A stretch of DNA of 64,000 bases from Silene latifolia (Eukaryota; Streptophyta; Magnoliopsida; Caryophyllales; Caryophyllaceae). The notes beneath the pieces were generated by a model, which worked only from the letters and a program-made list of their open reading frames with translations, was not told the DNA's origin and ran no database searches. Position 1 is the first letter of the stretch; every line of letters begins with the position of its first letter. Made by a program: the position numbers and the translations under genes. This document shows, in pieces, positions 47,166 through 58,599 of this stretch. The stretch is from contig NC_133531.1 of NCBI RefSeq assembly GCF_048544455.1, forward strand, positions 64,518,099-64,582,098. Direction: 5' to 3'.

Positions 47166-48689
47166 TCATCAAAGTTTATTTGTATATATATAATTATAAA
47201 TGCTTCTCATAACTATTACACCTCTTCGTAAATTTCCCTTCCCCCTTCTCCTCAACAACACAATTGTCTTCATTATAGCTTTTCTAATACAGTATTATTT
47301 ACGGTTTAATTGTAACAATTTGTTATTATTTTTTTTTTAAATTTGTTGATTATATGTGATATGATAAGAATTCATGCAGTTTCCTTTACCTCTTAGATGT
47401 AGCTTTTCTTTTTCATTCGTATTGACTTATGATTTTATTTTCTCTACAGATGATTCACGCCATTAGTATGGTTTTCAGTGAAGATTACAAAAATTTGGCT
47501 AATAACGAAGATTGTATAATAGTATGGTGCAATGACGTGCAATCAAAGGTAAAACTTATATTTAGTTTAATATGCCTTTGATGGGTTTAAACATGCATAT
47601 TAAGGAATTCTTTTACTTTTTGTTCGATATTTTTAGCGTACATTAAGTATTTGATTTGTAAAAATGAGAATAGTAAGCTTATGGTTAATCTTATACAAAT
47701 CTAGCCCTATATATATTTTGGATCTTGGCTTTACCTTGTATGCAATATCTATCTAACCATTAGACTATTAGTTTAATATGTCCATCATGTCAAATTTTAA
47801 TACTGATGGTGTGTCATATTTGATGTTTGACAACTATTTCCTATTCTCATGTGCAAATTTATGACGTTTTATACATTAAAAATCTCATTATATAAATGGG
47901 TCTAATATTAGATAGTCTATGATGAAAAGAGAGTGGTTAGATTTATTAACGTAAATCTTATATACAAATAATATTAGGAACGATCTCCATTTCTCTAACA
48001 AATGAAAGCGATATTGCTTATCACAGCTTTATTCACGCATACGAAGATTAGATGATGAGCTCCAAATCGAAAGGCGGAAGCAAGTGATACTCCATGGTGT
48101 CATGACTCATACTCTGATTCCAACTTCGGATCATGAACAAACTCCGTAAAATAAATACGGAGTACTCTCTTATTTTATTTTTGTTATCAACAATTATGTA
48201 GTCCTTTATTAGGAAAACAATCATTCAGTCGTACAAAGTGCTCATAATACTTAACTGATCATAAAAAATTCAACACACAGACATTACTAATTAACATTAT
48301 ACGGAGTATATGATTAGTAAAGGGGAAGTTTTTATTGGGAGAATGGTCAAGAGATTTGATTCAATTTCCCTATAATGATAAAAGAGTTTTAATCCAACTC
48401 GAAAATGTATACACTAACTTCAGTACTATGAGTATATGATAGACAATCTATTTTTCCATTTAAAGGAGTGTTATTACGGAGAACTTCATAATATATTAAT
48501 AGATAAGAGTACTTTGAATAGTTTACATTAATATACCAATTCACATGATACTTTAGTTGTTCTAATTATCTGACTATCTCAACTTTTTTTTTAGTATGGG
48601 ATACAATAATACAGATAATCAAAATAGGATTTATCAAATGTGTTGTGTCGTTATGACAATTGTGTAAGAGGTCACCATATAGAAATTAT
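47166..48689. other. AT-rich region with one exon-like segment
   Basis: No LTR of Athila-1 is seen here. Apart from the exon-like segment at 47450-47548 there is no supported gene. ACTCCGT/ACGGAGT strings near 48160 and 48300 look like small MITE remains but ends could not be paired. Confidence 0.4.
47450..47548 (+). pseudogene. Exon-like fragment, possibly replication protein A (OB-fold) related
   Basis: Bounded by CTACAG before and GTAAAA after, 33 codons in one frame: begins MIHAISMVFSEDY and ends WCNDVQSK. IHAI followed by a hydrophobic/aromatic pattern resembles the RPA1-type segment at 53325 (YIHAIVKSN). RPA-like genes are often carried by plant Helitrons. The evidence is thin. Confidence 0.3.
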
Positions 48690-48962
48690 ATTTATCTATA
48701 CCTATCTTATATATATCTACCTATTTATTTTATACATATAAAATCAACTTTTTTTCGAGCGAGTACAAAGAGTTCAGCTTTACTAAAATACTTTCGAGCG
48801 AATTACCAGTCCAACTAAAAAATCTCTGGGGTACTATACATCATAAAATTTCCCTAAAAAAACCCTTTTTCTCATGATATAATTTAGAGTTTGGCCTTAA
48901 AGAAAATTTAAATAAGACGATATTACTTCTAGGCCTATGCATCGCACAGGCATTAAATCTAG
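48690..48962 (+). mobile_element. Short non-autonomous Helitron-like element
   Basis: Starts in a TCTATACCTATC-type stretch, contains TTTTTTTCGAGCGAGTA, and ends with the stem CCTATGC...GCACAGG, then CATTAAATCTAG followed by T. CTRR-T after a hairpin is the Helitron 3' signature. The exact 5' end is uncertain. Confidence 0.5.
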
Positions 48963-49454
48963 TTATTAAAGGAAGCGAAACTTTTTTCGAGTGATTACAG
49001 AGAGTCCAAATTTTCAGAATTACCTAAATTATTTTTTTAATAAAAATATCTTTAACTAATATCCAAAGATGTAGGTTCGATAAAAAAAAAAAAAAAAAAA
49101 AATTGTGTTTACGACAAATAAATTGTTTGTTAGATCTTTAATTTCAATATATCTACTCATCGATTTTTTTTTTGTATTTTTTTCAGGTGCTACGCTGTTC
49201 TGATCTAATTGTATTTTCGTACCAATTAAATAGAGGTAAATTATAAGATTTGCTTTATATGGATCCATAAATTTTGCCCCGTCTCATATACATAATACAA
49301 AAAAATTATGCTCATGCATTTGATTTCGTATTTTTATGAACTTTCAAGAAGAAATGAAGGGTAGTTATTCAAAGATCGTATTTTTTACTGTCAGGAGATT
49401 CATAACGATGACATTAACGGTAAGTCGGTGACTATACCCTTTACTAAGCACATA

Positions 49455-49769
49455 CTCCTTCCCAGTCACTATATTGTTCCCATTTGATATGGGCACAATA
49501 CTTAAGGAAAAGTATTAAAATAGGAGTAAAAGAGTTGTGTGGGGTTGGTGATAGGAGAGAGGGATGAATTATTAGTAGTTAAATAAAGAATTATGGGGCC
49601 AAAACATAAAGGAAAGTAATAAAATAGGAGTAAAAGAGTTGTGTGGAGTTTGGTGATAGGAGAGAGGAATGGATAAAATAAGAGTAAAAGTTTCTAAAAA
49701 TAGAAAGGGGAACATTAGTTGAATAATCCGTTTCGGGAAAGAGGGAACATTATAGTGACTGGAAGGGAG
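49455..49769. mobile_element. Stowaway-like MITE (family B)
   Basis: The 315-bp element has ends CTCCTTCCCAGTCACTATA / TATAGTGACTGGAAGGGAG and TA at both sides (49453-49454, 49770-49771). A 55-60 bp internal unit (AATAGGAGTAAAAGAGTTGTG...) is duplicated (about 49517 and 49622). Confidence 0.85.
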
Positions 49770-49771
49770 TA

Positions 49772-51013
49772 TTTTATATTACGGACATACTCCGTATAAG
49801 TTAGTTATAACCGTGTCGCTATTATTTATTTTTTATGGCTCGCTTGGAATGAGAGTAATTATTAAGGGAGTAATAGAGGCTAAAATAAGAAGAAATGGAA
49901 GGAGATTGGTGATTTGTGGTGGTTGTGGAAGGTGGAAAAAGATGGTGAGGGAGGAATTATTACCTTCATATGGAGGTAATGCATTACTTGAGGGGGTAGA
50001 TGAGTAATTATTACCCCTTAATGGATAGACTATTACACTATCTTCCTCCATTTCTATCTCCAACCTCCATCACTTTCCTCCATTTTCTAGTGTGTATAAA
50101 TAAATGCTCTTGCATGTTTACTGGAGTACAAGGCATTCAGTTGGACAACAATGAACATTGATTGTATTGTAGTTTATATTACTTTGTTTAGTTTTTGTCT
50201 CAATAAACAACATGCATGTCAACTATATCTAATGCCACATAATGATATTGTTATATATTTATCTTAGGAGTAATATTTATTGATTGATACAAAATTATAC
50301 GGTATAAATCGATCTGGTTTATTAATGATTACGATGATGCTAACGACAATATACGGTCGAGATTAGATTTTCAATTATAACTCCTTTATTATTTGATGCT
50401 TATCCTTTACTAATTGATTTTGTTTTCAACTTGAATTGTTGGACATTGAGACATGACTAAATCTCCGTCTATGTATTACTCCGTACTTACTAAGCATAAA
50501 ATTTTGAACATTAATCTAATTTTTACCCTACTGAATTTCTTTGTAACAATTTGTTATACCCCGTGTGTATGAAAATTTGAGGACCAAATAACACTGATTG
50601 CATTGTTATGTTTATGGATGCGACTTTTTATTTTTTTCATACTCCGTATACCAATAACAAGTTTTTATTCGAATAGGAATTTGGAGATTTTTGGATGAGT
50701 TACTTCATGATAAAGTGGGGATAATCGGAGATGAAAAGTATTCACCAATGAGGATATTTTTTTCCTATCTCATGCTACTCTTACCTTGGCACATCAAATA
50801 AATAAATATACCATATATATGTTCAGATGTTCAACAAGGAACGAGCATGAAATATGAGATGATGAAAAAAATGGAATAGAGGACCTTCATTAAATATTTT
50901 CTTAACATCATGGGTTAATGTCAGATGGAAGAGTTTCGGACTCTTTTGTAAGCTTTAAATTTTCGCATATACGGAGTATAATTGTGATAGATTTTGAATT
51001 AGCTTTGTATTAA
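49772..51013. other. AT-rich interval without a supported gene
   Basis: ORFs at 49813-50063 on either strand overlap and have no domain. Self-complementary stretches near 49850-50090 (GAGTAATTATTA... / ...TAATTATTACCCC) may be a decayed MITE, but terminal repeats could not be set. Confidence 0.35.
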
Positions 51014-51197
51014 GGGTAATGCTAAATACAACTCAGTGGGTTGTATTTAAGCATTAAATACCTTCTAATTTGGGTATTAATTTAGGAATTAAGAACTAAA
51101 TTACACATTAACCAATACAATTAATGCATATATTAAGAATTTATTTCCTCTTTAGATTTCTTAAATACAACCCACTGGGTTGTATTTATCATTACCC
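51014..51197. mobile_element. Mutator-like MITE with 9-bp target duplication
   Basis: The 184-bp element begins GGGTAATGCTAAATACAAC and ends GTTGTATTTATCATTACCC. It is flanked by perfect 9-bp repeats TTGTATTAA (51005-51013 and 51198-51206). A 9-bp duplication with GG...CC ends points to MULE mobilisation. Each end also has an inner inverted repeat (TACAAC...CAGTGGGTTGTA). Confidence 0.85.
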
Positions 51198-51844
51198 TTG
51201 TATTAATTAGGTATTAACCTTTGTGTTTTAGTCAACTTATTATTACAACTGAAAGACACCTCTTACCATTAGACTTCCCTCTACGCAGTGGTGGAGCTAG
51301 GGGGGTAGCAGAGGCGATCGCTCCCCCTGACGGATGAAATTTTCGAAATTTTTAGTTAAATTTCCGAATTTTTTTCGAATGTATCTTATGAAATTAGTCG
51401 TTCGCCCCACCTCTCCCCTAAAATTTTTCGCCTCCTAAGTTCAAATCCTGGCTCCGCGACGGCCTCCACGGCTCCACATCTCTATGATATTCTACGAAAT
51501 GAAAATAAGAGAGAAATAGACAAATAAAAAAAGTAAAACATCTTTGAGAATTTGTAGTTTTAAATAATGTGGAATATTATAGAGATGTGGAGGAGTAGTA
51601 GTTTAGAACTTTGCTATTTTTCAAAGTTTTATTACTATTAACAGTCGTATTTGACATAATCTAATTGTAATCACAATCGTATTTGACATTCTACGTAATT
51701 TATTAGTTCCCACATGAATCCATGAGCTAGAATGAATCAGAATTGGTGTTTGCTTTGATTGTTATGCAATCATTGATCAACGAGGAGTATGATGGATAAA
51801 TTTTGATAATATTGTTGGATCTTATTGTCTTGGTCATCTGTATA

Positions 51845-52042
51845 CTCCCTCCTATTCACCATTTTCTTCCCTATTTCCTTATTTGGATGATTCGGGTTTT
51901 CTTCCCTATTTCCTTTTTTGGGTTGATTTGTGTGGTCCAAATTAAATTACATGTGGGGGTAGTGTGTTTTGTGTGGTCCAAAATCGGTTTCTTATTCCTT
52001 GTGCAAAAAAAAAAGGGGAAGAATATAGTGAATAGGAGGGAG
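51845..52042. mobile_element. Stowaway-like MITE (family C)
   Basis: The 198-bp element has ends CTCCCTCCTATTCAC / GTGAATAGGAGGGAG with TA flanks (51843-51844, 52043-52044). ORF 51803-52078 runs through it and is rejected. Confidence 0.85.
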
Positions 52043-52370
52043 TACGTTGTAACTGATCTACTTCAAAGCATGCCATAGAACAGTTTTTGTAAGCTAACAT
52101 TTTATAAGAAAAAAATTATGCGATATTACTATATTTTGGATTTAAGTAATTGTGTATGTCCCTGATTCTATGATGTATCTACTTAGTAGACAACACACAT
52201 ATTAAAATAAAGTAAGAATAAAGTTTAAGGTAAATATCATTAGATTATTAGAGTTCACAATCAGTTTTTTATTTTTCAGTTAAATATTTAATGTCAAGCT
52301 TTCTTTTTATATTACACAATTGTTACTACATTACCAATAGGCCCGTGCATCGCACGGGCATTAAATCTAG

Positions 52371-53405
52371 TATATATATAAAACTGGGTTGAGAAAGTGT
52401 GGATGTGACACGTGTCATTGAAAAAAAAAAAAATTGAAGTTACAAACTTTCATACGCTGGTCATGGATAATAAAATCTTAAAAAAAATTTAAGAGTTCAA
52501 ATTCCAAACTTTCGTACACCGTTTAAGAGTCCTTCAATAAGGAGTATCATAGGATTTTGTATGAGCCAATAAAAACAAAGTTAGGTGTGAAAGAATATCT
52601 ATATACTAATATATACAATGTTTCTAATATATGTTTAAGAGTCCTCCTTAAATGCACATTGTAAATGTAAACAACCAAAACTCATACTGATACATTGTTT
52701 CTAAGATTTTTATCCATATAAATTCATCAGCCCTGTTCGGGGTTTGTCCCATTCTTCTCCACACCAAAATAAATAAATTCATCAGCCCAAATGTTCCCTT
52801 CATCACACAGGTTTACAATCTCATACAAATCTTTCTCTCCATCGTGCATCCAAAATCATTGCACATCCGCACACCATCATCACCATGTCGAACAAAAAGT
52901 AAGATATTCATATAAAAATATAAAATCTTAGAAAACCTGCATCAATACCCAACAAAAAGATTTTTTGTCAAACAAAATGATTTTCTCTCAGTGAGAATTG
53001 AAAGAAACTTATTTAACATGGTTGGATATGTGTTTTTTTAAAGTAAGAAACTATTTTTAACATTTTACATGTCTTTGTAGGCGTGTAATATAGCTTCTAA
53101 AACTGAAAAGTACTCTCCAATTGAGAGTTTAACTACCAACAAGGTTGATTGGAAGATCAAAGCTTGCGTTTCTGAATTGTGGACAGTTGTCAATGCAAAC
53201 AAGAAGAACGAACTAATAAGCATTGAAATGGTTCTTATTGATGAGAATGTACGTATCCATATTACATAAAACACTATTAATGAATTTCAGTGAATAATTG
53301 ACTCTTATGTTCTCTTGATTTCAGAATGTATACATTCACGCCATCGTCAAATCCAACATAGCAAATTCTTTTTTAGGGTACTCAACGAAGGAAGTGTTTA
53401 CATGA
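52371..53405 (+). mobile_element. Third Helitron-like segment carrying RPA-like exons
   Basis: Starts at the previous CTAG end with TATATATATAAAACTGGGTTGAG...GACACGTGTCA, wording typical of plant Helitron 5' ends, followed by A-rich and leader-like DNA. It carries the RPA-like exons at 53081-53405. Its own 3' end was not found. Confidence 0.4.
53081..53405 (+). pseudogene. Replication protein A (RPA1-like) gene fragment
   Basis: Exon 53081-53248 (56 codons, after TTTGTAG, before GTACGT) encodes KYSPIESLTTNKVDWKIKAC and later ELISIEMVLIDEN. This pattern matches the N-terminal OB-fold of plant RPA 70-kDa-like single-stranded DNA binding proteins. Exon 53325-53405 (after TTTCAG) reads NVYIHAIVKSNIANSF and stops. 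An ATG-containing leader (MSNKK, near 52885) could be exon 1, but its phase does not fit. The rest of the protein is missing, so this is a captured fragment. Confidence 0.6.
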
Positions 53406-54311
53406 TAAAGTATGGACTATGAGCATGTAATCTCAACGAATATTCATATTAAGAACGAGATGTTCATTTTTTAGTATTTAAATTATCATGTTTGTTTCTT
53501 TTTTTGAGTAATAAGGAAGAGAAGGACCTATACTATCACCGTTTTTTCAGTTAAGGACCCGAACCATTAAAAGGTACAGTTACGGACCTCAAGTCAACTT
53601 TTCCGTTATCTGAGTTATCATTACTACTCTATCATTATTAGTCTTCTTTGTTCTTGAAGCTATGTCATCATATCATATAGAGTAACTCTTTAATACCGTA
53701 GTTACCTTTGGTATGATCAGCGTTGATTCAACCTCAAACTAATTTTCTAAAAACAAAAAGCTTTCCTACAAGTGCAAACATGAATAGATTCAAGTATCTA
53801 ATATCGAATTTTTTAATTACAATCTGACAAATTGGTTATTCAGTTCGAGTTTGAGCCTTTGTCCGACTATTTTCTGGTTATGTCATTTTACGGTCTATGG
53901 CAATCAAGTGTGTTTTTGTCAGGTATCTCGAGTCCGTCATTTACAAGTTGGGTCAATCGGGTGTTTTTGGTGAGTAGTTCCAGTCATAATTATAAAGGAT
54001 TTAGTTTCAAATAAGTCCTTTAAGGCGATTTCTGGTAGTCTCATTTTGGATGGCTTTGTTCTCGGGTATTGGGGTAGATTTGAGATGTACTTATTCGGTC
54101 CAAGTTGGGTCTGAATTTGGTTAATAAGGTCATACCAAAATGGGGCTGCACCAAACATTGCTGGTCGTATTTTGTTGTAAGTGAATGCAAAAAGACCCGG
54201 AGTCAATAGAGCGACCCACCAAATTAATAAGAGAAAGAAGAGAACAGTCAACTAAGAACAAGCAAGTATAGTATACGGAGTGATAGGAGAGCGAGTACGG
54301 AGCAGGGCAGC
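53406..54311. other. Unassigned interval
   Basis: No convincing gene. The 104-codon minus frame 53937-54251 (hydrophobic start MTVLFFLLLIWWVALL) has no domain I recognise and lies in repeat-like surroundings. Confidence 0.3.
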
Positions 54312-54850
54312 AGGCTGTTTGATGCGTGTCTAATATATGATGTTTTGCACCTCATTTCACACGCATTTCAGAGCTCAATTGAGTGGTTTATGCTACTATT
54401 TCCCTTGTTTCGTGTATTTCTTCCTTTTCGTGTGATTTTGTAGGAATGTGAAGAATATGGCGGAAAATGGACCAAATCTATCCCTAAGTACTTAGCATTG
54501 CATTTGCCATGAAGTATTGACTCGAGGAATGAGCTTGGTGCGCGTTTCAAGGCCTAAAGATAGCAAAAGCAAGGGTGCGTACGAGTTTAACAAGCAAAGA
54601 AGCATTTCACGATATTGCAGCCTCATTCAGATGGCTATATCTCGAGTTCTAGAGCAGATAATCAAGTTATTCTAATTGGAGGTGAAATCTTATCCTCTTA
54701 GCTTTCCAACGCCGCGTAGAACGCCTTATTTGACCAAGTAACGAAGAAATGGCAGCTGTTTTAAGATCGGTGCGCGCTGCAGGAATCGTCAGAATGCAAT
54801 TCTGTACTGCACCTTTGGTCGATCGTCAGAATGCAATTCTCAAATTTAAT
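54312..54850 (+). repeat. LTR fragment of a gypsy (Tat/Ogre/Athila-like) element
   Basis: Begins TGTTTGATGCGTGTC and contains TTCCAACGCCGCG and CGAAGAAATGGCAGC wording common in long plant gypsy LTRs. The right part holds two copies of GTCAGAATGCAATTCT about 40 bp apart and then breaks off. No matching partner LTR is in the window. Confidence 0.45.
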
Positions 54851-55154
54851 TTTTTTATGTTTAAGTACAATGTTTTAAAATAAAATACATACAATTTTAA
54901 TTAAAACTAATAAGTGATAGTTAATTATGCATGATCAAGGTTTTATAAATAAATTTGTGACGGATCAAATATCATATTATCTAAAATAAAATTTATTCGA
55001 ATATAACTTTATACAATTTAATAGTGTGCGATATTTATGCATCAAACATATATGTTCCAAACTCATCTTATTCAAATCTTTTGATTGTGTCTTGCATGTG
55101 TTATGTGTCAAACATACATATAAGAAATTTGCACCTTTTTTTAGCAACTATATA

Positions 55155-56507
55155 TGTAACACCCCCTCATACCAAGGTGCCTTACCAGGACCACCCTACC
55201 ATGGAAGTGTGTTACCATCTCGGTTGCCCCGAGGTTAGTACATATCAAAAGCGTCTGAACTGAGCACATTTATTAAAATACCATAAAGTTTACATCAAAC
55301 CAAAATCCAAAACTGAATCAATAAAACAACTCCAATGTCTGACAACTAATGAAATCAAGACTAAGACTCGGACGGTGATGCGACGACTGGTGATGACAAC
55401 GCTCCCATGACTGCCCCAAGCTCACCACTAGCCATACCTGTCAAGCCTGCTCACCATCCCCGAATGGATCACCGCAGATTCCACAAACAACAACGGGGTC
55501 AGTATTACTCAATCAATATAAGACAAACAAATGAGGTAACCAACTGATCATCCTCCAACCCCAGTCTCTCGATCTCACACAGTAACCGACTACACACCGA
55601 AGTGTGTAGCCTTTCCAGATTACCCATCGCAACAGGTAATCCTCGCCGCCAGTGGGTGATCGCAGCCGATCCCACCTAGTCCAGCTCATCATTGAGCGAC
55701 TATATATCACTGTCCCTTAATGTGCACATCCCCTCCCGTGGCGGGTTCCACGGAGGGCGAACTAGGTTGTGAAGCCACTCCCGCAAGTGACTCCACCACA
55801 ATCACAAACACACAGCATCACAGCTGTCACAACATCTCCACCCCAACACCGTCACAACAACACCCATACTCCGATGATCAGCAGATAACAATAATTACAA
55901 AACAATCATGTCTTAAACAATGAACAGTAAACTGAGTAGGGAAAACCCTACCTTAGCAATCAACAGTAGAACGGAAACCGAACAATCAGAAAGGCTCCTC
56001 TATGAAGTCTTCTCCTATACAATAACCACATAACACAATTACACATTGCACGATCCCCCATATTTCCCAATTCCATATATACAGTAACCCCAAAAGAATA
56101 CAAATGACATGGAGATGAAACTTACCAACAGTAGAATAAGAGATTATACGTAAGGACCACGACGATTGCACACACCACGAGATTAGGGGATGATTAGGGA
56201 GTGATTAGGGAGTGATTAGAGTAATCGTAAAATGATTAGGGTTGGAAATGATGTTTTAGAAACTGACGTTGAATATAAAATAACCCTAAACATTCCCTAA
56301 TCAAACCGGTAAAATAACACTCGCCAGACCGGATACTCGGTCGAGTAAAGCTATACTCGGCCGAGTATCCTCTACTCGGTCGAGTACTCTCCATACTCGG
56401 CCGAGTATTCCTCGGCAGAACCAAAACTGACTCCACAATTAACACTACTCGGCCGAGTAGGCTCTACTCGGTCGAGTATACAGCTTAACAAATTCCGTAG
56501 TATTACA
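55155..56507 (-). repeat. Tekay-like chromovirus 3' LTR (1353 bp)
   Basis: On the minus strand it reads TGTAATACTACGG ... GGGGGTGTTACA. It shares the layout and several blocks with the LARD-2 LTR. Palindromes of the CTCGGCCGAG/CTCGGTCGAG type start at 56336, 56356, 56375 and 56396, then after a 52-bp gap at 56448 and 56467. No PBS lies beyond its left end, as expected for a 3' LTR. The 79-aa plus ORF 55024-55263 is not a gene. Confidence 0.85.
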
Positions 56508-57225
56508 GTATTTCCCCCTTAAAAAGAACTTCGTCCCGAAGTTCACACTCCAACCTAAAACGAGACACCACAAACACAAAAGGCACACTAAAAAACACAA
56601 AAAGACTTTCCACACAAACATTTGTTAACCCAAAGAACTACACAAAACACCACCAACCCGACTCAAAAATAAGACAAAACACCACAGCGACCATCTCCTA
56701 CCCCCCTAAAAAGACAACGGTTACGTCCCCGTAACCAAACATACCTGATAAAAAAAGGTTAGGAAAACGTTCTCGCATAGCTTCCACGGGTTCCCATGTG
56801 GCTTCTTCCACATTGTGATTAGACCAAAGGACCTTGAGTAAGACCGTCTCACCATTCCTTATCTTACGAACCTTGCGATCAAGAATCTCTTTAGGAACCT
56901 CGGCGTAGGACAAGGATTCATCAAACTCGATGTTCTCCATCTCAAGGATATGCGATGGATCACTCACATACTTCCGAAGCTGGGAAACATGGAAAACATT
57001 GTGGACTCTATCCAAAGCTGGTGGTAAAGCTAATCTGTAGGCTACTTCGCCTATACGGTCCAAAATCTCATAAGGACCTCTAAACTTCTGACTTAGCTTA
57101 CCTTTCTTCCCAACCCTCATCACACCTCGCATAGGTGACACTTTCAAAAGGACCTTGTCACCTACTGCAAACTCAATGTCCCTGCGGTGTAAATCGGCAT
57201 AACTCTGACCGACCAATTTGACCAC
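56508..57225 (-). pseudogene. Tekay-like integrase C-terminus with chromodomain (5'-truncated)
   Basis: Frame 57225-56698: FAVGDKVLLKVSPMRGV and KFRGPYEILDRIGEVAYRLALP are the chromovirus integrase C-terminal GPY/F region. EILDRKVRKIRNG followed by WSNHNVEEATWEPVEAM is a chromodomain, used by this lineage to target heterochromatin. The rest of pol is cut off at about 57225. Between stop and LTR lies a hairpin (GAACTTCG/CGAAGTTC, 56526-56544) and a purine tract (56508-56525, minus). Confidence 0.9.
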
Positions 57226-58449
57226 TACACATCAATCAACTTAATCTAAATCCTCTTACGAGGGCACTTTCTACATACATTCGAGTCGAGCAATCACTAA
57301 AACGTTAACTTAGTTAATCTCGTTTCGTCCAACATGTAAGTCTGAAGGTGTAAATCCCATCTTTATTATTGTATTTTATTTATTATTGTATCAATTAATA
57401 TAAGATTTACGTCAAAAGTATGTTTAAAATCGACTTATAAAACCCTATTATCAAACTGCTTTTACGGATCAGCAGTAACCAGACGTCGAGAAGAAATGCA
57501 GCAACTGATGCGCCTCTTCCAGAGGCTGCCGCAGTTCCTGCCTTTCTTCTTCTTCCTCGGTTCTCTGATGATTTTGTTCCTTTTATTCTTATTTCTTATT
57601 TTCTTTCTTTTGTTCATACATAATAATCTTTTAGTACACATTCTTAATAATTATCGCGTTTTATTTACGGTTTAAATCCTTTATACTCCCTCCTATTCAT
57701 TTTAACTCTCCTCCTTTCCTTTTTCATCTATTCATATAACTCTCCCCCTTTCTTTATTTAGAAAAGTTTTATATTTATTTTAATCACCTTACCACACAAC
57801 AATACCCCACAATACTCATACTTTATCTTATTTTAATCACCTTACCCCACAACAATACTTATTTTAATCATCTTACCCCACAATAATACCTTCCCTCTCT
57901 CCAATTACCTTACACCAACACAATACTTTACAATAAAATAATCCTCCCCTTAATTTGTGTGCCCTTTTGAAAGGGGATAGTTAAAATGAATAGGAGGGAG
58001 TAATCGATATTTGCAGGTTTTCGCCATCAAATCAAACCCGGATTTTTTAGAGACTCGATTCGTTCATATCAAGTTTCTGAGCTTCGCCTTTGTACATATT
58101 TTTACCGTTTATTTCCAGTTTGTCACGCCTTTCAACTCGTTTTCGTCTTCATAAATTTAACCTAGATTGACGTAATAGTGAGGTTCAGGTGAGAAAAGAC
58201 AAAACAAGTTATGGTAATGTGGAGATAAAAACGTCAAGGTAGTTCCTAACAGGACCATATAAAACCATCCGAATCTCAACTGACTGAAAAATAAAGTACA
58301 AGTGCCCTTCATTTGGCACACAGCTCACTAATCTCATACACAATCTTCTCAAAAATATGGAATTATAATGGAAGAGTTAGACGGTCACAAACTTTCCTTT
58401 TTTAACACCGTCTAAATGAACCAACTGAAACAAATCAATTATTTTTCAA
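57226..58449. other. Unassigned AT-rich interval around a MITE
   Basis: No gene. Sequence around 57226-57330 and 57470-57560 resembles retroelement leader DNA, but neither LTR ends nor domains were found. Confidence 0.35.
57686..58000. mobile_element. Stowaway-like MITE (family C, longer form)
   Basis: The 315-bp element has ends CTCCCTCCTATTCATTTTAA / TTAAAATGAATAGGAGGGAG and TA flanks (57684-57685, 58001-58002). The interior has repeated ACCTTACCCCACAACAATA units. Confidence 0.85.
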
Positions 58450-58452
58450 ACT

Positions 58453-58592
58453 TCTTTTTTCTTTCTTTTTTTTTACGTGAAATACAACTCTTTTTTCATT
58501 TTTTTTTCTTTCTTTTTTTCTCCTTTTTCACGCTTTTCCCTTTTTTTTCTTTTTTTTTTCAATTCTTTTTTTTTCTTTTTCTCCTTCCTCCA
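58453..58592 (+). repeat. T-rich pyrimidine tract
   Basis: About 140 bp of almost uninterrupted T with C. The Phe-rich ORFs here (58416-58670) are by-products. Confidence 0.8.
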
Positions 58593-58599
58593 TTTCCAC

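Larger units (their letters stand above)
48958..52370 (+). mobile_element. Helitron-like segment ending in a perfect hairpin
   Basis: The 3' end has the 8-bp-stem hairpin GCCCGTGCATCGCACGGGC (52341-52359), then ATTAAATCTAG and T. The left side begins TCTAGTTATTAAAGGAAGC, abutting the previous end head to tail. The interior holds three MITEs and a 23-bp A/T run near 49080, with no helicase seen. That one element spans the whole interval is inference. Confidence 0.45.

Noticed and set aside
53937..54251. 104-aa hydrophobic ORF (minus)
   Set aside because: No recognisable family, no start context or neighbours to support it; surrounded by repeat-like DNA.
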